Part shown: piece by piece, positions 42,664 through 51,687 of the stretch | How the letters are laid out: each line of letters starts with the position of its first letter | How positions within the stretch are numbered: the stretch's first letter is position 1 | NCBI RefSeq assembly: GCF_029893825.1 | Contig: NZ_JARXXV010000001.1 | Span: 124,001-188,000, forward strand | Origin: Aurantimicrobium minutum | GTDB taxonomy: Bacteria; Actinomycetota; Actinomycetes; Actinomycetales; Microbacteriaceae | Direction: 5' to 3' | Length of the DNA stretch: 64,000 nucleotides | The notes under the pieces: model-generated | What the model was told of the DNA's origin: nothing | The model's input: the letters and a program-made list of their open reading frames with translations, nothing else | Databases searched by the model: none | Made by a program: the position numbers and the translations under genes

Positions 42664-44304
42664 ATGACCAGCCCCAGTGAAGCTCCCACCATCATCACTG
42701 TTTCTGACGCTGCAGTGGATGACAGTGGTCGTGTGCGCACCTATGAAGTGCGCACATTCGGTTGCCAAATGAATGTTCACGACAGTGAGCGTTTAGCAGG
42801 GGCCATGGAAGCCGCCGGTTATGTGAAGTTTGAATTTGCATCTGATGCAGAAGCAGATCCTGACCTCAAACGTTCGGCAAGTTCTGCCCAGCCAGACGTT
42901 GTGGTTATTAATACCTGTGCAGTTCGCGAAAATGCAGATAACAAGCTCTACGGAAACCTGGGACACCTTGCCCGCGTGAAAGAAAAGCACTCCGGCATGC
43001 AGATTGCTGTGGGCGGATGTCTGGCGCAAAAAGACCAAGCGCTAGTGCTGAAGAAAGCACCATGGGTTGATGTTGTTTTTGGTACCCACAACATGGGTTC
43101 CTTACCTGGGCTGCTTGAACGTTCGCGACACAATCACAAGGCAGAGCTAGAAATCCTCGAGTCCCTCGAAACCTTCCCCTCCACGCTGCCTACCAAGAGA
43201 GACTCCACCTATTCCGGGTGGGTATCTATTTCGGTGGGGTGTAACAACACCTGCACATTCTGCATCGTGCCCAGCCTGCGCGGTAAAGAGCGTGACCGCC
43301 GACCAGGTGAGGTCCTCAACGAAGTGAAGGCACTTGTTGACCAGGGCGCTATTGAAGTAACCCTGCTGGGTCAAAATGTGAACACTTATGGTGTTGAATT
43401 TGGTGACAAGGGGGCGTTTGCCAAGCTCCTTCGTGCGTGTGGGGAGATCGAAGGTCTTGAACGTGTGCGCTTTACTTCACCGCACCCTGCTGCTTTCACC
43501 GATGATGTGATTCAGGCGATGGCAGAAACACCAAATGTGATGCCCCAACTACACATGCCCTTGCAGTCAGGATCTGACTCGATACTCAAAGCCATGCGTC
43601 GCAGCTATCGAAGTGAAAAGTTTTTAGGAATTTTGCAACGCGTTCGCGAAGCAATGCCTCACGCTGCCATTAGCACCGACATCATCGTGGGATTCCCCGG
43701 TGAAACAGATGAAGACTTTGAAGAAACCCTGCGGGTAGTGCGTGAAGCACGCTTTGCTACAGCATTTACGTTCCAGTACTCCAAGCGTCCTGGCACCCCA
43801 GCTGCCCAGATGGAGAATCAAATCCCTAAACGGGTCGTTCAAGAACGCTATGAACGGCTGCTGGCTCTTCAAAATGACATTGCGTGGCAAGAGAATAAGG
43901 CTCAGATTGGCCGGGAAGTACATGTTCTTGTTGCTAACGGTGAAGGCCGTAAAGACAGCGCTACCGAACGTATGAGCGGCCGTGCTGAGGACTCACGCCT
44001 CGTGCACTTCGAAGTAACTCCCGGAAGTGAGATTCCTCGCCCTGGAGATATTGTCACCGTCACCATCACAGAAGCAGCACCATTCCACCTCCTTGCAGAT
44101 GACCCAACCGGGGCGCCACTGAAAGTTCGTAGAACAATTGCAGGAGATGCCTGGGACCGTGAACAGGCAGAGAGCTGCGGCGTTCCTTCAACGGGTGGGG
44201 CAAAGAACCTCGGATCAACCTCTATCCCTGTAGTGGGTTTAGGGATGCCTACGTTGCGTGTGTCCACCACGCCCATTTATGACCTCGAAGACGGGCAACG
44301 TTAG
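42664..44304 (+). CDS. miaB: tRNA-2-methylthio-N6-dimethylallyladenosine synthase MiaB
   Basis: A 546-residue radical-SAM methylthiotransferase: N-terminal UPF0004 domain with [24 protein letters not shown] and VGGCLAQ cysteines, the radical-SAM cluster [15 protein letters not shown], and a C-terminal TRAM domain. It adds a methylthio group to i6A37 of tRNA, the product of MiaA encoded next. A C-terminal extension of about 60 residues follows TRAM. TAAACT lies nine bases before the ATG. Confidence 0.96.
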   Translation: MTSPSEAPTIITVSDAAVDDSGRVRTYEVRTFGCQMNVHDSERLAGAMEAAGYVKFEFASDAEADPDLKRSASSAQPDVVVINTCAVRENADNKLYGNLGHLARVKEKHSGMQIAVGGCLAQKDQALVLKKAPWVDVVFGTHNMGSLPGLLERSRHNHKAELEILESLETFPSTLPTKRDSTYSGWVSISVGCNNTCTFCIVPSLRGKERDRRPGEVLNEVKALVDQGAIEVTLLGQNVNTYGVEFGDKGAFAKLLRACGEIEGLERVRFTSPHPAAFTDDVIQAMAETPNVMPQLHMPLQSGSDSILKAMRRSYRSEKFLGILQRVREAMPHAAISTDIIVGFPGETDEDFEETLRVVREARFATAFTFQYSKRPGTPAAQMENQIPKRVVQERYERLLALQNDIAWQENKAQIGREVHVLVANGEGRKDSATERMSGRAEDSRLVHFEVTPGSEIPRPGDIVTVTITEAAPFHLLADDPTGAPLKVRRTIAGDAWDREQAESCGVPSTGGAKNLGSTSIPVVGLGMPTLRVSTTPIYDLEDGQR

Positions 44305-44305
44305 C

Positions 44306-45235
44306 GTGAACGAGCGAACCCAAATCTTGGCGATTGTGGGGGCAACGGGCACGGGAAAATCTGAGCTTTCCCTCGATATTGCCCAGGCACTGATTGCTCA
44401 AGGCCACGGTGTTGAAATAGTTAACGCCGATGCGATGCAGCTCTATACAGGCATGGATATTGGCACAGCAAAACTTTCCGTTGCTGAACGCCGAGGAATT
44501 GCTCACCACATGTTTGATGTGTTGCAGGTCACGGATGAGGCCGCGGTCGCTGATTATCAACAACAAGCTCGGAATGTGATTTCAGAGATCAATGCGCGCG
44601 GCAACCTTGCCGTACTAGTTGGTGGTTCGGGTCTCTATGTCAGCAGTGTCCTTTTCGATTTTGATTTCCCAGGACATGACGATGTTGTTCGTGCACGACT
44701 AGAGCTGGAGCTGGAAGAGCGTGGTCCTGGTGTCATGTTTGCCAGGCTGCAGCAAAAAGCCCCCGAAGCCGCCAAACGCATTGATCAAAAGAATTCCAGG
44801 CGTATTGTTCGAGCCCTTGAGGTCCTTGAGGTTACTGGCAGTACCCAGGCCCTGGGCACACTTCCTGAAGAGCCTGTCTATTGGAGGCCAACCGTCATTA
44901 TTGGCTTAGCCGAGGAACGTGATGTTCTGGTGGAGCGACTAGATCGTCGCGTTGAGAAGATGTGGGAAAGTGGTCTTCTTGCCGAGGTTGAAGAACTCAT
45001 TCCGCGAGGAATAGAGCAGGGAGTGACAGCACGTCGCGCTATTGGCTATGCGCAGGCACTAGCTCAACTTGCGGGGGAGATCACTCAAGCAGACGCGATA
45101 GCGGAAACTCAGTCAATCACACGGCGTTATGCCCGTCGTCAGGTGAGCTGGTTCAAGCGTTATGCCGATCTGGAATGGTTGCCAGCAGGTGAGAGCAACA
45201 ATGTTGCAGAGGTTATCTCCAGGCTGAACCTTTAA
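44306..45235 (+). CDS. miaA: tRNA dimethylallyltransferase MiaA
   Basis: 309 residues from GTG 44306, one base after the miaB stop. P-loop GATGTGKSE at about residues 12-20, then NADAMQLYTGMDIGTAK, HHMFDVL, LVGGSGLYVSSVL and a C-terminal YARRQVSWFKR. It transfers dimethylallyl to A37 of tRNA, ahead of MiaB. An ATG at 44279 inside miaB is the alternative start. Its products and those of miaB act in sequence. Confidence 0.95.
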   Translation: MNERTQILAIVGATGTGKSELSLDIAQALIAQGHGVEIVNADAMQLYTGMDIGTAKLSVAERRGIAHHMFDVLQVTDEAAVADYQQQARNVISEINARGNLAVLVGGSGLYVSSVLFDFDFPGHDDVVRARLELELEERGPGVMFARLQQKAPEAAKRIDQKNSRRIVRALEVLEVTGSTQALGTLPEEPVYWRPTVIIGLAEERDVLVERLDRRVEKMWESGLLAEVEELIPRGIEQGVTARRAIGYAQALAQLAGEITQADAIAETQSITRRYARRQVSWFKRYADLEWLPAGESNNVAEVISRLNL

Positions 45236-45244
45236 GCTGGAGAC

Positions 45245-46162
45245 ATGGCAATCTCGCTGCACTTCACCAAAGGACACGGAACCGGTAATGATTTCGTGCT
45301 CTATAGCGACCCCGAAGGGGAGATGCCACTGACTCCCAGCCAAATAGTGGCACTGTGTGATCGCCACTTTGGAATCGGTGCCGATGGGGTTATCCGTGCG
45401 GTTAAGAGCAGCAAGCTCAACCGCAAGCACGAACCAGGTCAGATTGTGAGCGATCCTGCAGGGGTTGTTGCGCTTGAAGAAGACTCCGCTGCCGAGTGGT
45501 TCATGGACTATTACAACTCCGACGGATCACTGAGTGAAATGTGTGGCAACGGTATTCGCGTGTATGCCAAGTACTTGCTGGAAACTGGTTTAGCTTCCAT
45601 TAACCGCGGTGAAACTCTAGCCATTGGCACGCGTGCTGGGGTGAGAGACCTCACCGCGCAAGGAACCCAGTTCCAAGTTGATATGGGACGTTGGAGCTTT
45701 GAGGGCGGGGAACCTGTAGTGAAGGTTGCCGGTGTTCCTGTTGCTCGCCCTGGTGTGGGAATCAATGTGGGAAACCCGCACGTCATTGCTGCGTTTGCAG
45801 ATGATGAAGAACTGGATGCAGCAGACCTGAGCAAGGCACCTCGACTAGAGCCTGTTGCGCCTGAGGGTGCCAACGTGGAACTTGTTGTGCCTCGGGATCC
45901 TCTGGTCAAAGATGGTGTTGGCCACATTCGCATGCGTGTACATGAGCGTGGTTCAGGAGAAACACTCTCCTGTGGAACCGGAGTTGTTGCAGCTGCGTTG
46001 GCCACACGCCACTGGGCGGGCGAAGGAGCACCCCACAACTGGCGTGTTGATGTTCCTGGCGGAACCCTTGCTGTTCGCATGTTCCCCACAGAAGAGGGAG
46101 AGCATGTCGCACTTTCTGGGCCCGCAGAGCTCGTATACACCGGAACAGTAGAACTGGTGTAA
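45245..46162 (+). CDS. dapF: Diaminopimelate epimerase
   Basis: A 305-residue Dap[12 protein letters not shown] at the N-terminus, the first catalytic Cys in [14 protein letters not shown] and the second in [10 protein letters not shown]. It interconverts LL- and meso-diaminopimelate for lysine and cell wall. TAAGCT lies six bases before the ATG; the intervening GGAGAC could also serve as a weak SD. A Lys/Glu-rich stretch after residue 60 is slightly longer than in model enzymes. Confidence 0.96.
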   Translation: MAISLHFTKGHGTGNDFVLYSDPEGEMPLTPSQIVALCDRHFGIGADGVIRAVKSSKLNRKHEPGQIVSDPAGVVALEEDSAAEWFMDYYNSDGSLSEMCGNGIRVYAKYLLETGLASINRGETLAIGTRAGVRDLTAQGTQFQVDMGRWSFEGGEPVVKVAGVPVARPGVGINVGNPHVIAAFADDEELDAADLSKAPRLEPVAPEGANVELVVPRDPLVKDGVGHIRMRVHERGSGETLSCGTGVVAAALATRHWAGEGAPHNWRVDVPGGTLAVRMFPTEEGEHVALSGPAELVYTGTVELV

Positions 46163-46170
46163 TTCACGGC

Positions 46171-46590
46171 ATGAAAACCTCTCACCGGGCCATCCTGAGC
46201 CTTTCAGGAGCACTTGTTGCAACCTTGGCGCTCGCCGGTTGCGATCAAATCCCTAGTTTTAACCCCGCAGACCAAAGCGCCAACACAACTGCGTGTGAAT
46301 CCGTGGGTGAAACGTGGAAAACACTCAACACTGCTTTGAGTTCTGGAGATATTGCAGGACTTCCTTCGGCGTTCATTTCTATCCCCACACAGTTAGATTC
46401 TGTGCTGTCAACTGCAACAGATAAACAACTGACTGAAGCTCTCACTGAATTGAAAAAGAACGCCCAGTCAGTTGTTGATGGCAATCAGCCCGATGTTGCA
46501 GGATTTATTGCCTCAGGAGTGGGAATTTCTGCCCGGTGCGCAATTCTTGGCGCAACTGTGAACTTGGAGCTTCCTTCACTGCCTCAGTGA
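46171..46590 (+). CDS. Small lipoprotein of unknown function
   Basis: A 139-residue protein with a signal peptide ending in lipobox ALAGC (Cys24). The mature part, about 115 residues, is predicted helical (TACESVGETWKTLNTALSSGD at its start) and contains two further cysteines that could pair. No family recognised. It begins eight bases after dapF and probably shares its message. Its last seven bases overlap the convergent methyltransferase gene. Confidence 0.75.
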   Translation: MKTSHRAILSLSGALVATLALAGCDQIPSFNPADQSANTTACESVGETWKTLNTALSSGDIAGLPSAFISIPTQLDSVLSTATDKQLTEALTELKKNAQSVVDGNQPDVAGFIASGVGISARCAILGATVNLELPSLPQ

Positions 46591-47204
46591 GACCGCACAA
46601 CCTTAATGATGCGAAATCCCTTGCGGGTGTCTTCACGCGTAACGATGTGAGTTGAAGCAAATTCGGTGCCCAACCACTTTTCAAATGAATCAGCACCGAG
46701 ATGCTTGGCCACGACGAGATATGCCTCACCACCCATAGTGAGCCGGGGGAGCCAGGTCGTCATAATGTCGTGGAGCTCAGCTTTGCCTACACGAATGGGT
46801 GGGTTTGACCAGATCAGATCAAAGCTCAGCGAAGAATTAAAGGTGTCTGGTTTTCCTACGGTGATGTTTTCTAGGCCTAAACGTTTGGCGTTGCGACGGG
46901 TGAGCTCGAGTGCACGCTCATTGACATCAACGGCATACACATTCGCGTCGGGGGCTTCCAACGCCAAGGTCAGCGCCATGGGCCCCCAACCACAACCCAG
47001 GTCGAGGAAATTACCTGTCTCGGGGGGAGTGGGCACGCTATAGAGCAGTTGTTCAGTTCCAGCATCAATGTGATCAGGGCTAAAAATACTGCCAGCGGTC
47101 TCCACACTGTGGTCGCCGTGTGCAAGGCGCACGGCAATCACTTTTGTGGTGAAATCACCAGTGGGTTGTGCCGAGAAGTAATGCTCGGTGTTCTTCTCGG
47201 TCAT
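46584..47204 (-). CDS. Class I SAM methyltransferase, RsmC-like
   Basis: A 206-residue protein equal to the catalytic half of RsmC: LDLGCGWGPMALTLALEAP (SAM loop), VYAVDVNERAL, and the base-handling motif NPP in DLIWSNPPIRVGK. It most likely methylates the exocyclic amine of a guanine in rRNA (G1207-type). It stops inside the end of the lipoprotein gene, tail to tail. ATG 47204 lies ten bases behind the stop of the gene upstream. Confidence 0.88.
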   Translation of the reverse strand: MTEKNTEHYFSAQPTGDFTTKVIAVRLAHGDHSVETAGSIFSPDHIDAGTEQLLYSVPTPPETGNFLDLGCGWGPMALTLALEAPDANVYAVDVNERALELTRRNAKRLGLENITVGKPDTFNSSLSFDLIWSNPPIRVGKAELHDIMTTWLPRLTMGGEAYLVVAKHLGADSFEKWLGTEFASTHIVTREDTRKGFRIIKVVRSH

Positions 47205-47213
47205 AGATAGTTC

Positions 47214-48080
47214 TTAGCCAACAGTGACGTTCCAGGAGCCATCTGCCTTGATGGTGACCACAGCTGGTCCGGCAGTAATTGGTCCGCGCTGATCGACCAT
47301 GCTGGGTGAGTTGACGAGCGTTTGAGCAGCGGTTTTAGGGCCGAAGAACTCCGTTACAACGATTCCCTGATCTGGCACAAAGGTTTGTGCGTGCAGGGTT
47401 GCTGCGCCACCGGCGTAGAGGTAAACCATGTCGCCACCAGTGGAACTTTGAGTAGAGAGAGGTCCTGGAGTTGCAGATGAAACCGGTGAAATCAGGACAG
47501 ACCAGGTCACATCGTTAGCCGTGGTGATCTTGAGGGCGCCAGCTGTTTGGTCGCCATAACCGGCAAGACCAAAAGCTACGGTTCCACTGTAGGTACCTGC
47601 GCTGGTGACAATGGTGTCAATAACGGTGGAGTTATCAGTTGCCAAGACTTCAACGAGAAAATCAGCATCGTTCAAGTTTGTGGTGTCAATCTTGACCACA
47701 CCTGCGGTGATGTTGTTGCCGAAGTCAACAACTTTGGTGCCGGTCTGGTTTGAGCGGCTCACGGGGGTGAATGTGCCGTAGGTCTTATCAGCCCATGCGG
47801 TCACAGGAACCACGGTGGGGCTCGGTGTGGGGCTAGCTGTCTTTGTGGGTGTCGGTGTCGCAGTGGGAGTTACCGTTGGAGTGGGAGTCTTGGTAGGTGT
47901 CGCGGTGGGGTGAGGTGTGGGGGTCACCGTAGGAATACCCGAGTTTGTGGGGTCTGGCTTGGGTGCAGAATTCGCTGCGACGACGAAAGTAATCAGTGCA
48001 ATCACAATCACAGCAGCTAGTGCGCTCACGATGATCCACGGAAGCTTGGACGATGAAGCTTTAGGGGCGGTCTCAGACAC
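47214..48080 (-). CDS. Membrane-anchored protein with Pro/Thr linker, unknown function
   Basis: 288 residues from GTG 48080, with AGGAG five bases upstream. One membrane helix (about 14-35) is followed by a 50-residue linker of Pro-Thr-Pro repeats and a strand-rich outer domain of about 190 residues. The domain contains Gly/Thr/Asp-rich repeats typical of secreted beta-sandwich folds. The linker resembles O-mannosylated stalks of actinobacterial surface proteins (inference). No enzyme motif is recognised. Confidence 0.72.
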   Translation of the reverse strand: MSETAPKASSSKLPWIIVSALAAVIVIALITFVVAANSAPKPDPTNSGIPTVTPTPHPTATPTKTPTPTVTPTATPTPTKTASPTPSPTVVPVTAWADKTYGTFTPVSRSNQTGTKVVDFGNNITAGVVKIDTTNLNDADFLVEVLATDNSTVIDTIVTSAGTYSGTVAFGLAGYGDQTAGALKITTANDVTWSVLISPVSSATPGPLSTQSSTGGDMVYLYAGGAATLHAQTFVPDQGIVVTEFFGPKTAAQTLVNSPSMVDQRGPITAGPAVVTIKADGSWNVTVG

Positions 48081-48095
48081 GATGACTCCTCATAG

Positions 48096-48121
48096 AAAAG
48101 GTCTGCGTGGTGACGCAGACC
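48096..48121 (-). terminator. Terminator of the small zinc-ribbon gene
   Basis: On the minus strand a perfect 9-bp stem (GGTCTGCGT and complement) with a four-base loop is followed by TTTTCT. It lies between the zinc-ribbon gene and the next gene on that strand. Confidence 0.75.
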
Positions 48122-48132
48122 GTTCTTGTAGT

Positions 48133-48342
48133 TTAGCTCGAGCTCAGTAAACCCTCAACGGAGGGGCCAGAACAGCCTTTGGTAGGGCAGCCATCATCGG
48201 GAGCTCCCGGATACATCATGCACCCGCCCAACACGATTTCTCCTCGCGCAACTTGTTCAAAGGCATCTGGTGCAGGAAAGCCGTAGACAATCGGCACGAG
48301 TCCTGCACCACAGTGAGGACATCGTGGCTGGGTATCGGACAT
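48133..48342 (-). CDS. Small cysteine-rich zinc-ribbon-like protein
   Basis: A 69-residue protein with CPHCG near the N-terminus and two further Cys-containing turns (GGCMMYP; DGCPTKGCSG), a likely zinc-binding fold. The segment VYGFPAPDAFEQVARGEIVLGGC recurs, from memory, in small hypothetical proteins of many bacteria without known function. TAATCT six bases before ATG 48342 gives a leaderless promoter, divergent from hflX. A terminator follows, so it is a single-gene unit. Confidence 0.78.
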   Translation of the reverse strand: MSDTQPRCPHCGAGLVPIVYGFPAPDAFEQVARGEIVLGGCMMYPGAPDDGCPTKGCSGPSVEGLLSSS

Positions 48343-48404
48343 AGCTTCAGATTACAACTGCAGTGCGAAGAAGTTTCCCAGTCAAGGGCGATATCTTTGA
48401 ACAA

Positions 48405-49919
48405 ATGACTACTGAGTCCTCTGACGACATCGTTGACCGCGTGCTTGCCCGTGCTGGGCAACAATCTGAGCGAGCCCGAGTGTCGGTATTTTCTTCCGGT
48501 CGAGCACAAGCGCTCAGTGACTCGAGTGAGGTTGAACACGACCAGAACTTTGATGGTGAGCAGCAAGATCTTGCAGACCGTATTTCTCTGCGCCGTGTGC
48601 AAGGACTGTCCACCGAACTCGAGGACGTCACCGAGGTTGAATATCGACAGGTTCGATTAGAAAATGTCGTCCTGATCGGTGTCTATCCCAAGGGGCAGAT
48701 TGAAGATGGCGAAAACTCTCTGCGAGAGTTGGCCGCTTTGTGTGAAACGGCGGGTGCTCAGGTCCTCGATGGTGTAATCCAGTTGCGACCCATGCCTGAT
48801 CCTGCGACCTATTTGGGGCGGGGTAAAACACAAGAACTGCGTGACCTGGTTGCATCCCTAGGTGCGGACACTGTGGTTGCAGATACAGAGCTGGCACCGT
48901 CACAACGACGTGCGTTGGAGGATGAGGTCAAGGTCAAGGTCATTGACCGGACCGCCGTGATTTTGGATATCTTCAGCCAGCACGCCAAGAGCCGTGAAGG
49001 TAAAGCTCAAGTCGAGCTTGCCCAGATGCAATACATGCTTCCCCGCTTACGTGGATGGGGTGAGTCTATGTCACGCCAAGCTGGTGGCCAGGTTGGTAGT
49101 GCTGGGGCAGGTATGGGTTCTCGCGGACCTGGTGAAACCAAAATCGAACTTGACCGACGTCGAATTAATACCCGCATGGCCAAGTTGCGCAAGCAAATTG
49201 AGGCGATGAAGCCGGCACGTGATACCAAGCGAGCAAACCGTAAGCGCAATGCGATTCCTTCTGTCGCAATTGCGGGCTATACCAACGCCGGTAAATCTTC
49301 ATTGCTCAACCGCATTACTCGAGCAGGTGTGTTGGTTGAAAACGCATTGTTTGCGACTCTTGATGCCACAGTTCGACAGGCTCAGACTGAAGACGGCCGC
49401 AATTACACTCTGGTCGACACCGTGGGCTTTGTTCGCAACCTTCCCCACCAGTTGGTGGAAGCGTTCCGTTCAACCATCGAAGAGGTTGCTGATGCTGATC
49501 TCATCATTCACGTTGTGGATGCATCTCACCCTGACCCAGCCTCGCAGATTCGCACAGTGCGTGACGTTATTGGTGAAGCACATGCTTCAGATATCCCAGA
49601 GCAGATTGTCTTCAACAAGAGTGATTTGATCGATGACAACACCAGATTGTTACTGCGCGGTTTGGAGACTTCGGCTCTCTTTGCCTCTGCTCGCACAGGT
49701 GAAGGTATTGATGAGGTTCTCAAGGTCATCGCTGAGCGTATTCCTACTCCGGATATTCCGTTAAGCCTTCTTGTTCCTTATGAGCGTGGGGATGTAGTCG
49801 CATCCCTCCACGACAAAGCTGTGGTTGATTCAACCGAGTATGAAGAGACTGGAACCAGACTCCATGTTCGAGTCAAAAAGGCAGACCTGCCTCAATTCGA
49901 GGAATTTATCTCGGCTTAG
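48405..49919 (+). CDS. hflX: GTPase HflX
   Basis: 504 residues from ATG 48405, chosen because TATCTT lies seven bases upstream; an in-frame start at 48363 would add 14 residues. It has the HflX N-terminal domain (DPATYLGRGKTQELRDLV), the linker GSRGPGETKIELDRRRI, and the GTPase with G1 GYTNAGKSS, G3 DTVGF and G4 NKSD. HflX splits and rescues stalled ribosomes. It follows miaB-miaA-dapF in the usual actinobacterial order, interrupted here by four unrelated genes. Confidence 0.94.
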   Translation: MTTESSDDIVDRVLARAGQQSERARVSVFSSGRAQALSDSSEVEHDQNFDGEQQDLADRISLRRVQGLSTELEDVTEVEYRQVRLENVVLIGVYPKGQIEDGENSLRELAALCETAGAQVLDGVIQLRPMPDPATYLGRGKTQELRDLVASLGADTVVADTELAPSQRRALEDEVKVKVIDRTAVILDIFSQHAKSREGKAQVELAQMQYMLPRLRGWGESMSRQAGGQVGSAGAGMGSRGPGETKIELDRRRINTRMAKLRKQIEAMKPARDTKRANRKRNAIPSVAIAGYTNAGKSSLLNRITRAGVLVENALFATLDATVRQAQTEDGRNYTLVDTVGFVRNLPHQLVEAFRSTIEEVADADLIIHVVDASHPDPASQIRTVRDVIGEAHASDIPEQIVFNKSDLIDDNTRLLLRGLETSALFASARTGEGIDEVLKVIAERIPTPDIPLSLLVPYERGDVVASLHDKAVVDSTEYEETGTRLHVRVKKADLPQFEEFISA

Positions 49920-49935
49920 CTACAAAATTTTGTAG
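49920..49935. other. 16-bp AT-rich palindrome at the hflX/App1 junction
   Basis: CTACAAAATTTTGTAG is a perfect palindrome that directly follows the hflX stop and encodes the last codons and stop of the convergent gene. It could assist termination on both strands, though the stem has few G-C pairs. Confidence 0.4.
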
Positions 49936-50984
49936 TCAGAGAGTTGAGCTGCAAGCCCTGCACCGTCAGGAGCATAAACCCAGGGGGCGTCACCAGCCTG
50001 TGTGTGTTCTTCAGCCTTCTTACGTCCACCGGCAAGCACTGCCTCACCATTAGAAAGTTGGCGAATAGCCACAGCCTTAACGTTGTGTGGGTGTTCTTTT
50101 TCAAATTCTGCGTAGATGGATTCGTCGTGCTGTCCATCATCTCCCACGAGAATCCACTTGATTTGCGGGAACTCCTTAGCTAACCGGCGAAGCTGGGTTT
50201 CCTTGTGTGCTCGGCCTGAACGGAACATGCGATCGTGGGTGGGACCCCAATCGGTGAGCAACAGAGTTCCCTTGGGGTAGAGGTTGCGCCCCAAGAAGCG
50301 ACGCAAGGTGGGTGCAACGTTCCAGGCGCCGGTGGAGAGATAAATCACAGGCATGCCATGGTGAATTGCGGCAATACGTGAAAGCAAGACAGCCATGCCG
50401 GGTGTTGGAACGCGGGCATGCTCATCGAGCACGAATGAGTTCCATGCAGCAAGGAATGGACGAGGCAGCGCGGTCACCATGACGGTGTCATCTACATCGG
50501 ATACCAAACCAACATGCACATCAGGGGAGATGACCTGAATGGCTGATTCAGCCATCTCGGATCCCTCTGCTTGAATGTGAACGGTGTGTTTACCAGGTGT
50601 GAGAGCGATGGGGATTTGTACATCCACAACACCACCACGGTCTGCTTTCACGACAGTGGTGATGCCTTCAATCGTGATGGTGACGGTGACATCGTTGACG
50701 GGAACAGCGGTGAAGGAGCGCCACCCGCGCACGCTCTCGGAGCGCTTTTGGATCTTGCGCGCTGCACGTGAACCGGGCCGTGGATTGCGGGTGAGCAGAA
50801 CACGCGAAAGAACACGAACCCATTCGGTGGAGCCATAGCCAGGGTAGGGAACGACAGTGACGGCATAGCCGCGCTTGCGTGCACGCTTCTCGCGCCAAGC
50901 ATGAAAGCGGTCTTCAATGCGCGCAGCGCGGTGCATGACATCTTGGGTCAGCTCCGCAGCGCTCGAAGGCTTGCTCTTACTCAC
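49920..50984 (-). CDS. App1-like phosphatase (DUF2183)
   Basis: A 354-residue protein. An N-terminal beta-sandwich (about residues 75-150) is followed by the App1/DUF2183 HAD-like domain with VSDVDDTVMVTALPR (DxDxT), LTDWGPTHD and WILVGDDGQHDESIY. Relatives (yeast App1) are phosphatidate phosphatases; the bacterial substrate is unknown. GTG 50984. It lies near a DedA-family membrane gene (20 bases apart), which could point to lipid metabolism (inference). Confidence 0.87.
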   Translation of the reverse strand: MSKSKPSSAAELTQDVMHRAARIEDRFHAWREKRARKRGYAVTVVPYPGYGSTEWVRVLSRVLLTRNPRPGSRAARKIQKRSESVRGWRSFTAVPVNDVTVTITIEGITTVVKADRGGVVDVQIPIALTPGKHTVHIQAEGSEMAESAIQVISPDVHVGLVSDVDDTVMVTALPRPFLAAWNSFVLDEHARVPTPGMAVLLSRIAAIHHGMPVIYLSTGAWNVAPTLRRFLGRNLYPKGTLLLTDWGPTHDRMFRSGRAHKETQLRRLAKEFPQIKWILVGDDGQHDESIYAEFEKEHPHNVKAVAIRQLSNGEAVLAGGRKKAEEHTQAGDAPWVYAPDGAGLAAQLSDYKIL

Positions 50985-51003
50985 TGGATAAGTTTGTCAG
51001 AGT

Positions 51004-51687
51004 TTAGGAACCCAGAGGGTTTTCGACGGTTCCTGGGTCGTGATCACCAGGTTCTTCCATGTACTTCTCTTGAGTCTTCTCAACACGCTTCTTGATGAGT
51101 GAGACGGCAATGACAAAGGCAACCACGATTCCCAGAAACAGGAATCCTGCCCAGTCATACTTGGCGGCAAATGCCTCGTATTGGTCTTTCAACACTGCAG
51201 CCAGGGTCACATAAACGAACGTCCAAATCACACAAGCGGCAGAAGTCCACGCAATAAAGGTGCGGTATTTCATCTTGGTCATGCCCACGGTCAGCGGGAT
51301 GAGCGAGTGCAAGATGGGAAGGAATCGACTCAGGAACACCGCAATTCCGCCTCGGCGATCAATGTAGTTCTCAGCTTGTTCCCAGCGGTGTGGACCGAGC
51401 TTGCGACCTAACCAACTGGTTCGGATCTTGGGGCCAAAGTATTTGCCAACGAAGAATCCGATAGTTTCACCGGTAAGTGATCCCACGATCACCATCACCA
51501 CCATGAAGATGTATTCCTGAAGGTTGGTAATCGCAGTACTAGAGATCAGTACAACTGTGTCTCCGGGAATCACGAGACCGACCAGGAAGGATGTTTCCAA
51601 CATGATGAACAGCGATGCCAGCAGGGTCCGTGTGACGGGGTCAACCGAGGCTACTGCCGCGAGGATGTCGTTGATGATCTCGTTCAT
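51004..51687 (-). CDS. DedA family membrane protein
   Basis: A 227-residue DedA protein with the family motif VGLVIPGDTVVLISS and the conserved FLSRFLPILHSLIPLTVG (FxxRxxPxxR/G-like) region. Four to five membrane segments and a charged C-terminal tail are visible. DedA members are implicated in lipid-carrier or phospholipid transport. The ATG directly abuts the stop of pabC upstream. Confidence 0.9.
   Translation of the reverse strand: MNEIINDILAAVASVDPVTRTLLASLFIMLETSFLVGLVIPGDTVVLISSTAITNLQEYIFMVVMVIVGSLTGETIGFFVGKYFGPKIRTSWLGRKLGPHRWEQAENYIDRRGGIAVFLSRFLPILHSLIPLTVGMTKMKYRTFIAWTSAACVIWTFVYVTLAAVLKDQYEAFAAKYDWAGFLFLGIVVAFVIAVSLIKKRVEKTQEKYMEEPGDHDPGTVENPLGS

Noticed and set aside
45511-46185. 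224-codon frame antisense to dapF
   Set aside because: Ser/Thr/Pro/Arg-rich composition typical of the reverse strand of a real gene; dapF is unambiguous.
47820-47960. Short tandem GGTGT/GGGGT-rich repeats resembling a repeat array
   Set aside because: They encode the Pro-Thr linker of the membrane-anchored protein at 47214-48080; there are no spacers or unit lengths of a CRISPR array.
48363-48404. Upstream start for hflX adding 14 residues
   Set aside because: TATCTT lies inside this stretch at the exact leaderless distance from ATG 48405, and the extra residues are not expected in HflX.
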